Source of the DNA: Pseudomonadota bacterium
GTDB lineage: Bacteria; Pseudomonadota; Gammaproteobacteria; Burkholderiales; Thiobacillaceae
Reading direction: 5' to 3'
Length of the DNA stretch: 53,301 nt
NCBI GenBank assembly: GCA_030653935.1
Contig: JAURYL010000065.1
Location: 1 to 53,301 of the forward strand
Positions 1 to 10,644 of the stretch are shown in pieces (within the stretch, counting starts at the first letter, position 1; the number at the start of each line of letters is the position of its first letter). A program made the position numbers and the translations under genes. Under the pieces are notes generated by a model. The model did not search any database. It worked only from the letters and a program-made list of their open reading frames with translations, and was not told where the DNA came from.

Positions 1-116
1 TGTCTGGCGACCATAGCGACGTGGAACCACACCTTCCCTTTCCGAACAGGACCGTGAAACATGTCCGCGCCAATGATAGTCGGCTTCGCGCCGGCGAAAG
101 TAGGTCATCGCCAGAC
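1..116 (+). rRNA. rrf: 5S ribosomal RNA
   Basis: The first 116 bases match the 5S rRNA pattern. The 5' segment TGTCTGGCGACCATAGCG pairs with the 3' segment ending TCGCCAGAC to close helix I. The internal CCGAACAGGACCGTGAAAC block is the form usual in betaproteobacteria. The gene starts at or just before the window edge, so the 16S and 23S genes are expected immediately upstream, outside the window. An open frame crosses this region but it is only read-through into carA. Confidence 0.93.
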
Positions 117-129
117 TCCCTCTTTAAAC

Positions 130-155
130 AAAACCCCCGCTTACGCGGGGGTTTT
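130..155 (+). terminator. Intrinsic terminator of the rRNA operon
   Basis: An 11-base inverted repeat (AAAACCCCCGC and GCGGGGGTTTT) around a 4-base loop lies 14 bases after the 5S gene. The right arm ends in a short T run. This is a classic Rho-independent terminator and separates the rRNA operon from the carA promoter. Confidence 0.9.
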
Positions 156-192
156 GCGTTTGCGCGGCTCATATCAGCTAGTGGCGTGCCCA

Positions 193-221
193 TTGAGCTA
201 ATTGAGTCCAGAACGTATAAT
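193..221 (+). promoter_or_regulatory. Sigma-70 type promoter of carAB
   Basis: TTGAGC at 193-198 and TATAAT at 216-221 are separated by exactly 17 bases. The -10 is a perfect consensus. Transcription should start near 228, giving a leader of about 65 bases before carA. It is the only strong promoter-like pair seen between the rRNA terminator and carA. Confidence 0.75.
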
Positions 222-240
222 GCAGCGCGATTTTCAATGG

Positions 241-268
241 AGCGGGGTGGACGCGAGTCCGCCCCGCT
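241..268 (+). promoter_or_regulatory. carA leader hairpin with GCGA tetraloop
   Basis: A 12-base-pair stem (AGCGGGGTGGAC with GTCCGCCCCGCT, one G-U pair) closes on a GCGA loop, which fits the stable GNRA class. It lies between the promoter and the carA ribosome-binding site (AGGGG at 284-288). No T run follows, so it is not an ordinary terminator. It may stabilise the message or take part in leader control; the role is inferred. Confidence 0.6.
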
Positions 269-293
269 TGTCACATCTGGACCAGGGGTTATC

Positions 294-1428
294 TTGTCTG
301 CGTTCGTACCTGCAATTCTTGCCTTGGCGGACGGAACAGTGTTCCGTGGCCAATCAATCGGCGCCGAAGGAAGTGGAGTCGGTGAGGTCGTGTTCAACAC
401 GGCGATCACGGGTTATCAGGAAATCCTGACCGATCCATCCTACAGAAATCAGCTGGTAACGCTGACCTATCCGCATATTGGTAATGTGGGTACCAATCCC
501 GAGGATGCGGAGTCAGCGAACGTACATGCGGCGGGGCTGATTATTCGAGACCTGCCGTTGCGTTCCAGTAATTTTCGACAGACGCAAAATCTCGGCGACT
601 ATCTGAAAGAACGAGGCGTTTCCGCAATCGCTGGAATCGACACCCGTATGTTGACCCGTCATCTGCGTGTGCATGGCGCGCAGAATGGTTGCATCCTGGC
701 CGGACCCGGTAGTGAAGATGCGGCACTTGCTCAAGCGCGTGAATGTCCCGCCATGGGGGGGCTGGACCTTGCCAAAGTGGTGACCTGTACAGAGAGCCAC
801 GTCTGGGATGAAGGCGAGTGGGGTTTGGCTGAGGGCTTCAGGCGCCCACCTGAGTATCCCTATCATGTCGTGGCCTATGACTTTGGCGTGAAACGCAACA
901 TTCTGCGCATGGCGGCCATGCGGGGTTGTCGTATTACCGTCGTTCCGGCGCAGACGCCGGCGGCGGCAGTGATGGCGCTGCGGCCGGATGGTGTACTGCT
1001 TTCCAACGGCCCGGGTGACCCGGAGCCCTGTGACTACGCCATCAGAGCGATTCAAGAGATCACGGCGGCGCGGATACCCACATTCGGAATCTGTCTTGGC
1101 CATCAATTATTGGCGCTGGCGTCCGGCGCGCGCACGGTCAAGATGAAATTCGGCCACCATGGCGCGAACCACCCGGTACAGGATCTGGATACAAAGCGTG
1201 TCGTTATCACCAGTCAGAACCATGGATTTGCCGTTGATGCCGCGACATTGCCCGGCAACCTGCGGGCAACCCATGTCTCGCTTTTTGATGGTTCCCTACA
1301 GGGGATTAGCAGGACCGATGTGCCCGCATTCAGTTTCCAAGGTCACCCGGAAGCGAGTCCGGGTCCGCAAGATGTTGGCTATCTGTTCGATCGATTCATT
1401 CAGTTGATGCAAGATAACAAGGCGAATC

Positions 1429-1436
<8 letters not shown>
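294..1436 (+). CDS. carA: Carbamoyl-phosphate synthase small subunit
   Basis: This glutamine amidotransferase subunit frees ammonia from glutamine and passes it to CarB to make carbamoyl phosphate for pyrimidine and arginine synthesis. The N-terminal CPSase small-chain domain is followed by a class I GATase domain with the nucleophile Cys267 in FGICLGHQ and the His351/Glu353 pair in [10 protein letters not shown] chose the TTG at 294: it gives 380 residues, the usual family length, starts just before the conserved [10 protein letters not shown] segment, and has AGGGG at 284-288. The frame is open further upstream, but that part is 5S rRNA, terminator and leader. Its 3' end overlaps carB by 8 bases, so the two are translationally coupled. 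Confidence 0.96.
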
Positions 1437-4644
<3,208 letters not shown>

Positions 4645-4655
4645 GAGGTTCCCAT

Positions 4656-5132
4656 ATGAATAAAGTCCCACTGACTGTGGTTGGCGCCGAGCTATTGCGC
4701 AATGAATTGCAGCGTCTGAAAAGTTTTGAGCGCCCCAGCGTCATCGCGGCCATCGCGGAAGCGCGTTCGCACGGCGACCTGTCGGAAAATGCCGAATATG
4801 ATGCCGCCAAGGAAAAACAGGGCTTCATCGAAGGTCGCATCAAGGATCTCGAAGGAAAACTCTCCAACGCTCAGATCATCGACCCAAGGCATCTCGACGC
4901 CGAGGGCCGTGTGGTCTTCGGCGCAACGGTGGAACTGGTGGACGCGGAAACCGGTGACGAGGTGAAGTACCAGATCGTTGGCGACGACGAGGCCGACATC
5001 AAGGGCGGCAAGATTTCCGTGGGTTCTCCCATTGCCCGCGCTCTGATCGGAAAATATGCCGGCGAAGTGGCCGACGTGATGGCGCCGGGCGGGGTGCGTC
5101 ACTTCGAGATTGTCGACGTCCACTATCTCTAA
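4656..5132 (+). CDS. greA: Transcription elongation factor GreA
   Basis: GreA enters the RNA polymerase secondary channel and stimulates cleavage of backtracked transcripts. The 158 residues match the usual length: an N-terminal coiled coil (about residues 1-75, with the tip region [15 protein letters not shown] that carries the acidic catalytic residues) and a C-terminal FKBP-like domain ([18 protein letters not shown]). It lies 11 bases after carB and was probably cotranscribed with it. The ATG follows GAGAGG, an acceptable ribosome-binding site. Confidence 0.97.
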   Translation: MNKVPLTVVGAELLRNELQRLKSFERPSVIAAIAEARSHGDLSENAEYDAAKEKQGFIEGRIKDLEGKLSNAQIIDPRHLDAEGRVVFGATVELVDAETGDEVKYQIVGDDEADIKGGKISVGSPIARALIGKYAGEVADVMAPGGVRHFEIVDVHYL

Positions 5133-5213
5133 GTCGGCAACACGCGGCCGGCAGTCATCAGAAGAAGCCACCGCCTTGCCGCCAACTGACTCCCGCCGAC
5201 TGGACACTCGCCG

Positions 5214-5669
5214 ATGAAACGCCTGCCCGATATCTTTGCCGCCTGGGCCGCCGCGCTATGGGTGGGGGGGCTGTGGGTGATCGGCTATCTGGCGGCGCCG
5301 ACGCTCTTCTACAACCTGGACGACCGCGTTCAGGCCGGCATGCTTGCGGGCAAGATGTTCAGCCACATCGGTTGGCTCGGGATCGTTTGCGGCGGCTGGT
5401 TGCTGATGTTCCGCGTCAGCCGCTTTGGCGGTGCCGTATTCAAGCAACCCTTCTTTTGGCTGGTACTGGTGATGCTGCTGCTGACTATCGCGCAAAAATT
5501 CGGCATTCAACCCATCATGCAGCAACTAAAGGATCAGGCCATGCCCAAGGATGTGATGGAAAGCCTGTTCCGAGACCGCTTCGCCACCTGGCACGGCATA
5601 TCCAGTGCGGTCTATCTGATCGTAAGCCTGCTCGGCCTGGCGCTGCTCGCCAGGCAGAACTCAAGGTAG
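5214..5669 (+). CDS. DUF4149 family membrane protein
   Basis: A 151-residue integral membrane protein with four predicted hydrophobic segments (about residues 8-30, 45-65, 78-98 and 125-147). The opening segment (AAALWVGGLWVIGYLAAPTLF) and the four-helix plan are typical of DUF4149 proteins, whose biochemical role is unknown. It is often found, as here, beside yhbY, rlmE and ftsH in betaproteobacteria. It converges on yhbY with the two reading frames overlapping by 9 bases, so no terminator fits between them. Confidence 0.85.
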   Translation: MKRLPDIFAAWAAALWVGGLWVIGYLAAPTLFYNLDDRVQAGMLAGKMFSHIGWLGIVCGGWLLMFRVSRFGGAVFKQPFFWLVLVMLLLTIAQKFGIQPIMQQLKDQAMPKDVMESLFRDRFATWHGISSAVYLIVSLLGLALLARQNSR

Positions 5670-5954
5670 TTTGATTTTGGGCTTGTCCGCCGGCTTGTAG
5701 AGCAACAGCAACTTGCCGATGTGTTGCACCGGTGCGGCATCGAGCGCCGCGCAAAGTTCACTGAACCAGGCCTCGCGCGCGGTGCGGTCATCGCCCAGCA
5801 CCCGTACCTTGATCAGTTCATGCGCGGCGAGCGCGTGTCCTGCTTCTCTCACCACCGACTCGCTCAGTCCCTGCGCGCCGATCATGACCACCGGCTTCAG
5901 CGAGTGGGCCAGCGCTTTCAGGTATTTACGTTGTTCAACCGATAATTCACGCAT
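5661..5954 (-). CDS. yhbY: YhbY family ribosome-associated RNA-binding protein
   Basis: A 97-residue CRS1-YhbY (CRM) domain protein. The family binds pre-50S particles and takes part in large-subunit maturation. The conserved GxxG loop is visible in MIGAQGLSESV, and the alpha/beta pattern and length match. Its start is 34 bases from the divergent rlmE, another rRNA gene partner, the usual proteobacterial arrangement. Confidence 0.93.
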   Translation of the reverse strand: MRELSVEQRKYLKALAHSLKPVVMIGAQGLSESVVREAGHALAAHELIKVRVLGDDRTAREAWFSELCAALDAAPVQHIGKLLLLYKPADKPKIKLP

Positions 5955-5988
5955 TCAGTTCCCCCGGAAAAGGCGGCGATAGTAGCCC

Positions 5989-6657
5989 ATGAAACGACAA
6001 GCCAAAACCCATGTCTGGCACCAACGACATGTCAACGATTTCTACGTGAAGCAGTCGGTGGAACAGGGCTACCGCTCGCGCTCGGCCTACAAGCTGATGG
6101 AGATTGACAATCAGGATCGTCTGCTGCGGCCGGGAATCGTGGTGGTCGACCTCGGCTGCGCGCCGGGAGGGTGGTGTCAGGTGGCGGCGGAGCGGATGAA
6201 GGGCCAGGGTCGCATCGTCGGCATAGACCTGTTGGAGATGACCGGGCTGAACCACGTCACCTTCATTCAGGGCGATTTCACGGAAGATACCGGGGTCGAA
6301 CTGGTGGAGTCCGCGTTGGGGTACAAAGCGGTCGACCTTGTACTTTCAGATATGGCCCCCAACATCAGCGGAGTGATCCTTACCGACCAAGCCAGAAGCT
6401 ACCAACTCGCGGAACTGGCGCTCGAATTTGCCGCGCAACATTTGCAACTTGACGGCGCATTTCTGGTCAAGGTGTTCCAGGGTGCGGGTTTCGAGGACTA
6501 CATGAAGGCCATGCGCGCCGTGTTCCTGAAAGTCGCCGCGCGTAAACCCGATGCCTCGCGTGACCGCAGCCGGGAAATGTATTTATTAGGCCGCGGGCTG
6601 AAGGCGAAACCCGCTCAAGCGTCGGCCTTGATTGAATCGATCCAGGATTTGGACTAA
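5989..6657 (+). CDS. rlmE: 23S rRNA (uridine-2'-O-)-methyltransferase RlmE (FtsJ/RrmJ)
   Basis: This enzyme methylates the 2'-hydroxyl of U2552 in the 23S A-loop late in 50S assembly, using S-adenosylmethionine. The SAM site is DLGCAPGGW near residue 54. The catalytic K-D-K-E tetrad is present as Lys35, Asp121, Lys161 and Glu196. Its 222 residues match the family. It is followed by ftsH, the classical ftsJ-ftsH pair. Confidence 0.97.
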   Translation: MKRQAKTHVWHQRHVNDFYVKQSVEQGYRSRSAYKLMEIDNQDRLLRPGIVVVDLGCAPGGWCQVAAERMKGQGRIVGIDLLEMTGLNHVTFIQGDFTEDTGVELVESALGYKAVDLVLSDMAPNISGVILTDQARSYQLAELALEFAAQHLQLDGAFLVKVFQGAGFEDYMKAMRAVFLKVAARKPDASRDRSREMYLLGRGLKAKPAQASALIESIQDLD

Positions 6658-6699
6658 CTTCTCCCCCGTTCTCGGCGCGTGAGCCGTAAAGGAGTGAAA

Positions 6700-8601
6700 T
6701 TGAACAACCTTTTCAAGAATGTCGCCATCTGGCTGGTGATCGCACTGGTGCTGATGACGGTGTTCAACCAGTTCAACACGCGCCAGACGGCGCAGTCGCA
6801 AGTCGATTACTCGACTTTCATCGAGCAGGTGCGTCAGGGGCGGATCGCCAAGGTCACCATTGAAAACCACGTCCTGCGCGGCGTGACCAGCGATGGTCAG
6901 CGTTTCACCTCCTACTCGCCTTCCGACCCCTGGCTGGTTTCCGACCTGCTGAAGGCCGGCGTCCAGGTGGAAGCGAAACCGGAAGAGCAGCCGTCGATGA
7001 TGATGAGCATCTTCGTCTCCTGGTTCCCGATGCTGCTGCTGATCGGCGTCTGGGTGTTCTTCATGCGCCAGATGCAAGGTGGCGGCAAAGGGGGGGCATT
7101 CTCCTTCGGCAAGAGCAAGGCGCGCCTGCTCGACCAGGACACCAATACCGTCACCTTCGCCGATGTCGCGGGTTGCGACGAGGCCAAGGAAGAGGTGAGT
7201 GAACTGGTGGAGTTCCTGCGCGATCCTTCGCGCTTCCAGAAGTTGGGCGGCCGCATTCCCCGCGGCGTGCTGATGGTCGGCAGTCCCGGTACCGGCAAGA
7301 CCCTGCTGGCCAGATCTATCGCCGGTGAAGCCAAGGTCCCGTTCTTCAGCATTTCCGGTTCCGATTTCGTGGAAATGTTTGTCGGTGTCGGCGCCGCGCG
7401 TGTGCGCGATATGTTCGAGCAGGGCAAGAAGCATTCTCCCTGCATCATCTTCATCGACGAGATTGACGCCGTCGGTCGCCAGCGCGGCGCCGGCCTGGGT
7501 GGCGGCAACGATGAACGGGAACAGACCCTGAACCAGTTGTTGGTGGAAATGGATGGATTCGAAGCCACCGTGGGCGTCATCGTCATTGCCGCCACCAACC
7601 GTCCCGACGTGCTCGACCCGGCCCTGCTGCGTCCCGGTCGTTTCGACCGTCAGGTGGTGGTGCCGCTGCCGGATATTCGCGGTCGTGAGCAGATTTTGCT
7701 GGTGCATATGCGCAAGGTGCCGATGAGCCAGGACGTGAAGGCCGACATCATTGCCCGCGGCACCCCGGGTTTCTCCGGCGCCGATCTGGCCAACTTGGTC
7801 AACGAAGCGGCGCTGTTCGCCGCGCGCGGTAACAAGCGCGTGGTCGACATGGACGACTTCGAGCGCGCCAAGGACAAGATCATGATGGGCGCCGAGCGCC
7901 GCTCCTTGATCATGCCCGAGGAAGAACGCAAGAACACCGCCTACCATGAGTCCGGCCACGCAGTAGTCGCCAAGCTGATGCCGAAGACCGATCCGGTGCA
8001 TAAAGTCACCATCATCCCGCGCGGCCGTGCCTTGGGTGTCACCATGCAGTTGCCCACCGAGGACCGTTACAGCCAGGATCGCACCCGTCTGCTGTCCACC
8101 CTCGCGGTGCTGTTCGGCGGGCGCATCGCCGAAGAGCTGTTCATGAACCAGATGACCACCGGCGCCTCCAACGATTTCCAGCGCGCCACCGACCTGGCCC
8201 GCCGCATGGTCACGCAATGGGGCATGTCCGATGCGATGGGGCCGATGGTTTACGGTGAGGAAGAAGGCGAAGTCTTCCTGGGGCGTTCGGTGACCACCCA
8301 CAAGAGTGTTTCCGAAGAGACCCTACGCAAGGTCGATGCCGAGGTACGGCGCATCATCGACGAGCAATACGCCTTGGCGCGCAACATTCTGGAACAGAAC
8401 CGCGACAAGGTGGAGCGCATGACCCGCGCCCTGCTGGAATGGGAAACCATCGACAGCGAGCAGATCGACGACATCATGGCCGGGAACGAACCGCGTCCGC
8501 CGAAGCCGGTGGCATCGCCGCCTCCCGCCAGTACCGGCGGCGCCGGCCCCAGCGCGCCAGAGCCGACCACCACCCCCGCCGCCGATGGCGGTGTGGACTG
8601 A
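6700..8601 (+). CDS. ftsH: ATP-dependent zinc metalloprotease FtsH
   Basis: FtsH is the membrane-anchored AAA protease that degrades misassembled membrane proteins and short-lived regulators. Two N-terminal membrane segments flank a periplasmic domain. The AAA part has Walker A GSPGTGKT at about 194-201, Walker B IIFIDEID and the second region of homology with PGRFDR. The zinc protease motif HESGH is at 416-420. I chose TTG at 6700 because AAAGGAG lies 5 bases before it; a GTG at 6679 would add 7 residues but has no ribosome-binding site. The Pro/Ala-rich C-terminus is disordered. folP and glmM, often found next, are absent; a terminator follows. Confidence 0.97.
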   Translation: MNNLFKNVAIWLVIALVLMTVFNQFNTRQTAQSQVDYSTFIEQVRQGRIAKVTIENHVLRGVTSDGQRFTSYSPSDPWLVSDLLKAGVQVEAKPEEQPSMMMSIFVSWFPMLLLIGVWVFFMRQMQGGGKGGAFSFGKSKARLLDQDTNTVTFADVAGCDEAKEEVSELVEFLRDPSRFQKLGGRIPRGVLMVGSPGTGKTLLARSIAGEAKVPFFSISGSDFVEMFVGVGAARVRDMFEQGKKHSPCIIFIDEIDAVGRQRGAGLGGGNDEREQTLNQLLVEMDGFEATVGVIVIAATNRPDVLDPALLRPGRFDRQVVVPLPDIRGREQILLVHMRKVPMSQDVKADIIARGTPGFSGADLANLVNEAALFAARGNKRVVDMDDFERAKDKIMMGAERRSLIMPEEERKNTAYHESGHAVVAKLMPKTDPVHKVTIIPRGRALGVTMQLPTEDRYSQDRTRLLSTLAVLFGGRIAEELFMNQMTTGASNDFQRATDLARRMVTQWGMSDAMGPMVYGEEEGEVFLGRSVTTHKSVSEETLRKVDAEVRRIIDEQYALARNILEQNRDKVERMTRALLEWETIDSEQIDDIMAGNEPRPPKPVASPPPASTGGAGPSAPEPTTTPAADGGVD

Positions 8602-8620
8602 CCGGTTTTGAGTTTTCCCC

Positions 8621-8658
8621 CACTTCCGCCAGGCCAGGAGCCTGGCGGAAGTGTTTTT
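8621..8658 (+). terminator. Intrinsic terminator after ftsH
   Basis: A perfect 13-base-pair stem (CACTTCCGCCAGG with CCTGGCGGAAGTG), a 7-base loop and then TTTTT. This is the clearest terminator in the window. It ends the rlmE-ftsH transcript and insulates rsmB. Confidence 0.95.
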
Positions 8659-8686
8659 AGCGCCCCTTTTCACGCCGCCTTTCCGG

Positions 8687-8692
8687 GATAAT
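8687..8692 (+). promoter_or_regulatory. Possible -10 element directly before rsmB
   Basis: GATAAT lies 8 bases before the rsmB ATG at 8701. No convincing -35 is seen at 16-18 bases. If real, transcription would begin almost at the start codon, giving a near-leaderless message, which fits the lack of a ribosome-binding site there. Confidence 0.3.
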
Positions 8693-8700
8693 CGCGGTTC

Positions 8701-9990
8701 ATGTCCGATTACACCCGCGCCCCCTCCCGAACCGCTAGCCACAACCCGCGTCTCCTGGCCGCGACGCTAGTCAATGATGTGTTGCTGGAGGGTGTCAGCC
8801 TGACTCAGGCGCTGGCCAAGTTGCGCCGGCTGAAGCCGGAAAATCTGGCCACCGCGCAGAGCCTCGCCTACGGCGCGCTGCGCAACGCCGGGCGGCTGCG
8901 TTTCCATCTTTCCGCCCTGTGTGAGCGGCCGCTGGAACCGGCGGCCTTGTCCGGCCATCTCCTGGTCGGCTTGCATGAGCTGGAAGCGGGAGAAACACCC
9001 GCCTATGCGGTGGTGAACGAGACTGTGGCCACGGCGGCCGAGCGCTATCCACGGGCGCGCGGCTTCGTCAACGCGGTGCTGCGCAACTACCAGCGGCGTC
9101 GCGCCGAGTTGGAGGCCGCCGCCGCCGCCGACCCGGAGGCGAGCTGGAATCTACCGCTGTGGTGGCTGCAACGGTTGCGCTCGCAATATCCGGATACCTG
9201 GCGGCGCGTCGTCGAGTCGCAGAACGCGCATCCGCCCATGACCCTGCGGGTGAATCGCCGCCGTGCCGACGTCGAGGAATATCGCGCCAGCCTGGCCGCC
9301 GTCGGCATCGAGTCGCGGCGCACGGGCGAGTCCGCCTTGACGCTGAAAACGCCGGTGCCGGTGGTCAACCTGCCGGGATTCTTCGATGGCCTGGTTTCCG
9401 TGCAGGATCTCGGCGCGCAATTCGCCGCGCCTTGCCTTGGCGCCACTGACGGCGAGCGGGTGCTCGACGCCTGCGCGGCACCGGGCGGCAAGACCGGCCA
9501 TCTCCTGGAATTGCACGATCTCGACCTGGTGGCCCTGGACAGCGATGCCGACCGCCTTGGACGGGTGCGGGAAAACCTGGATCGCCTCGGACTCGCGGCC
9601 ACACTGGTCACGGGGGATGCCGCCGATACCGCGGCCTGGTGGGATGGCCGGCCGTTCGCCCATATTCTGCTTGACGCTCCCTGTACAGCCTCCGGCGTGA
9701 CGCGCCGCCATCCCGATGGCAAATGGCTGAAGCGTCCCGAGGATGTGCAACACCTGGCGCGCCAGCAGTGCCGCTTGATGGACGCTTTGTGGCCGTTGCT
9801 GAAACCGGCTGGCACAATGCTGTACGCCACTTGCAGCCTGTTTCGTGAGGAAAATTCCGATCAGGTAAGTGCTTTCCTGGCGCGCCATCCCGACGCAAGC
9901 AATGAGCCTGTGCCGGATACCCATGCGGGCCAACTGCTTCCCGGTCCGGAGATGGACGGATTCTTCTATGCTCGTTTGCACAAGACGTAA
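8701..9990 (+). CDS. rsmB: 16S rRNA (cytosine-967-C5)-methyltransferase RsmB
   Basis: RsmB methylates C967 of 16S rRNA. An N-terminal NusB-like RNA-binding domain (about residues 15-150, with the VNAVLRN motif) precedes a Rossmann methyltransferase domain with the SAM site DACAAPGGKTGHLLE. The two active cysteines are Cys328 in DAPCTASG and Cys378 in YATCSLF. At 429 residues it is complete. Its end overlaps the start of the DUF4390 gene by 23 bases, so it heads the rsmB-DUF4390-ntrYX block. fmt, its frequent upstream partner, is not here. Confidence 0.96.
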   Translation: MSDYTRAPSRTASHNPRLLAATLVNDVLLEGVSLTQALAKLRRLKPENLATAQSLAYGALRNAGRLRFHLSALCERPLEPAALSGHLLVGLHELEAGETPAYAVVNETVATAAERYPRARGFVNAVLRNYQRRRAELEAAAAADPEASWNLPLWWLQRLRSQYPDTWRRVVESQNAHPPMTLRVNRRRADVEEYRASLAAVGIESRRTGESALTLKTPVPVVNLPGFFDGLVSVQDLGAQFAAPCLGATDGERVLDACAAPGGKTGHLLELHDLDLVALDSDADRLGRVRENLDRLGLAATLVTGDAADTAAWWDGRPFAHILLDAPCTASGVTRRHPDGKWLKRPEDVQHLARQQCRLMDALWPLLKPAGTMLYATCSLFREENSDQVSAFLARHPDASNEPVPDTHAGQLLPGPEMDGFFYARLHKT

Positions 9991-10540
9991 GTTTCTGCGC
10001 GCGGCCCTGGCAACCCTGGTCATGGCGGCCCTCGGCATGCCCGGCGCCCATGCCGAGGGCGTCCAGGCGCAGCAGATCGACGTGGTGCAGAGAGGCGAGC
10101 TGTTCCATCTCAATGGTGGCTTCGCCATTCAGCTCTCCCCCACGCTCGACGACGCGCTGCGTCGCGGCGTGCAACTCACCTTTGTCCAGGCGGTGGAGGC
10201 CGAGCGCGCGCGTGACTGGTGGTTGGCGGAGGGGCTTTCGGATCTGGAACGCAGCGTCCGCCTCTCCTACAATGCCCTGCTGCGCCAGTATTACGTCACG
10301 CTCAGCGGTGTTTCCAGCGCCCATGAAAACCTCGCCGACGCCCTGCGCGCGGCCGGGGATCTGCGTGATTGGGCCGTGGTCAGTGTCAAGCAGATGAAGA
10401 AAAGATCCGAATACAAGATCTACGTGCGGATGTATCTGGATGTCTCGCAGCTGCCGAAACCCTTGCAGGTCAACGCGCTTGCATCCTCCGGACGCTGGCA
10501 ACTCGATTCCGGCTGGCTGGAACGCACCTTCAAGTACTGA
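9968..10540 (+). CDS. DUF4390 family exported protein
   Basis: A protein of 190 residues of the DUF4390 family, always found between rsmB and ntrY in betaproteobacteria and of unknown function. I chose ATG 9968, inside the rsmB end, because it gives a signal peptide: a basic start, then a hydrophobic stretch, then a likely cut after AHA. The opening TRRKFLRAA resembles a twin-arginine motif, so Tat export is possible, though the gene is more often described simply as secreted. The mature part is a beta-rich domain of about 160 residues. Its place beside ntrYX suggests an envelope link to that sensor, but this is inference. Confidence 0.82.
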   Translation: MLVCTRRKFLRAALATLVMAALGMPGAHAEGVQAQQIDVVQRGELFHLNGGFAIQLSPTLDDALRRGVQLTFVQAVEAERARDWWLAEGLSDLERSVRLSYNALLRQYYVTLSGVSSAHENLADALRAAGDLRDWAVVSVKQMKKRSEYKIYVRMYLDVSQLPKPLQVNALASSGRWQLDSGWLERTFKY

Positions 10541-10547
10541 TGAAACA

Positions 10548-10635
10548 GGTTCAAGGTTCAAGGTGCAAGGAACCCCCCCGGTTTATTGGACCGTGGCGGT
10601 TTTCCTCGCCCCTTGAACCTTGCCCCTTGAACCAA
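10548..10635. repeat. Heptamer-built hairpin A, DUF4390-ntrY gap
   Basis: The left arm is a run of AAGGTTC-type 7-base units and the right arm is a run of their reverse complements (CCTTGAA, CCTTGCC and CCTTGAA), enclosing about 37 bases. Arms of about 23-27 bases pair with few mismatches. It fills the whole 104-base gap between DUF4390 and ntrY. The same design recurs at 14026-14120 and 21873-21959. Confidence 0.85.
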
Positions 10636-10644
10636 TAACGCCTG

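Noticed and set aside
5661-5669. Overlap of DUF4149 and yhbY ends as a possible frameshift
   Set aside because: Both proteins have normal ends; a 9-base convergent overlap is unremarkable.
6586-8301. Long open frame (571 codons) opposite ftsH
   Set aside because: It is wholly antisense to a well-conserved gene; the translation is low-complexity His/Gly/Arg-rich, as expected from the complement of GC-rich coding DNA.
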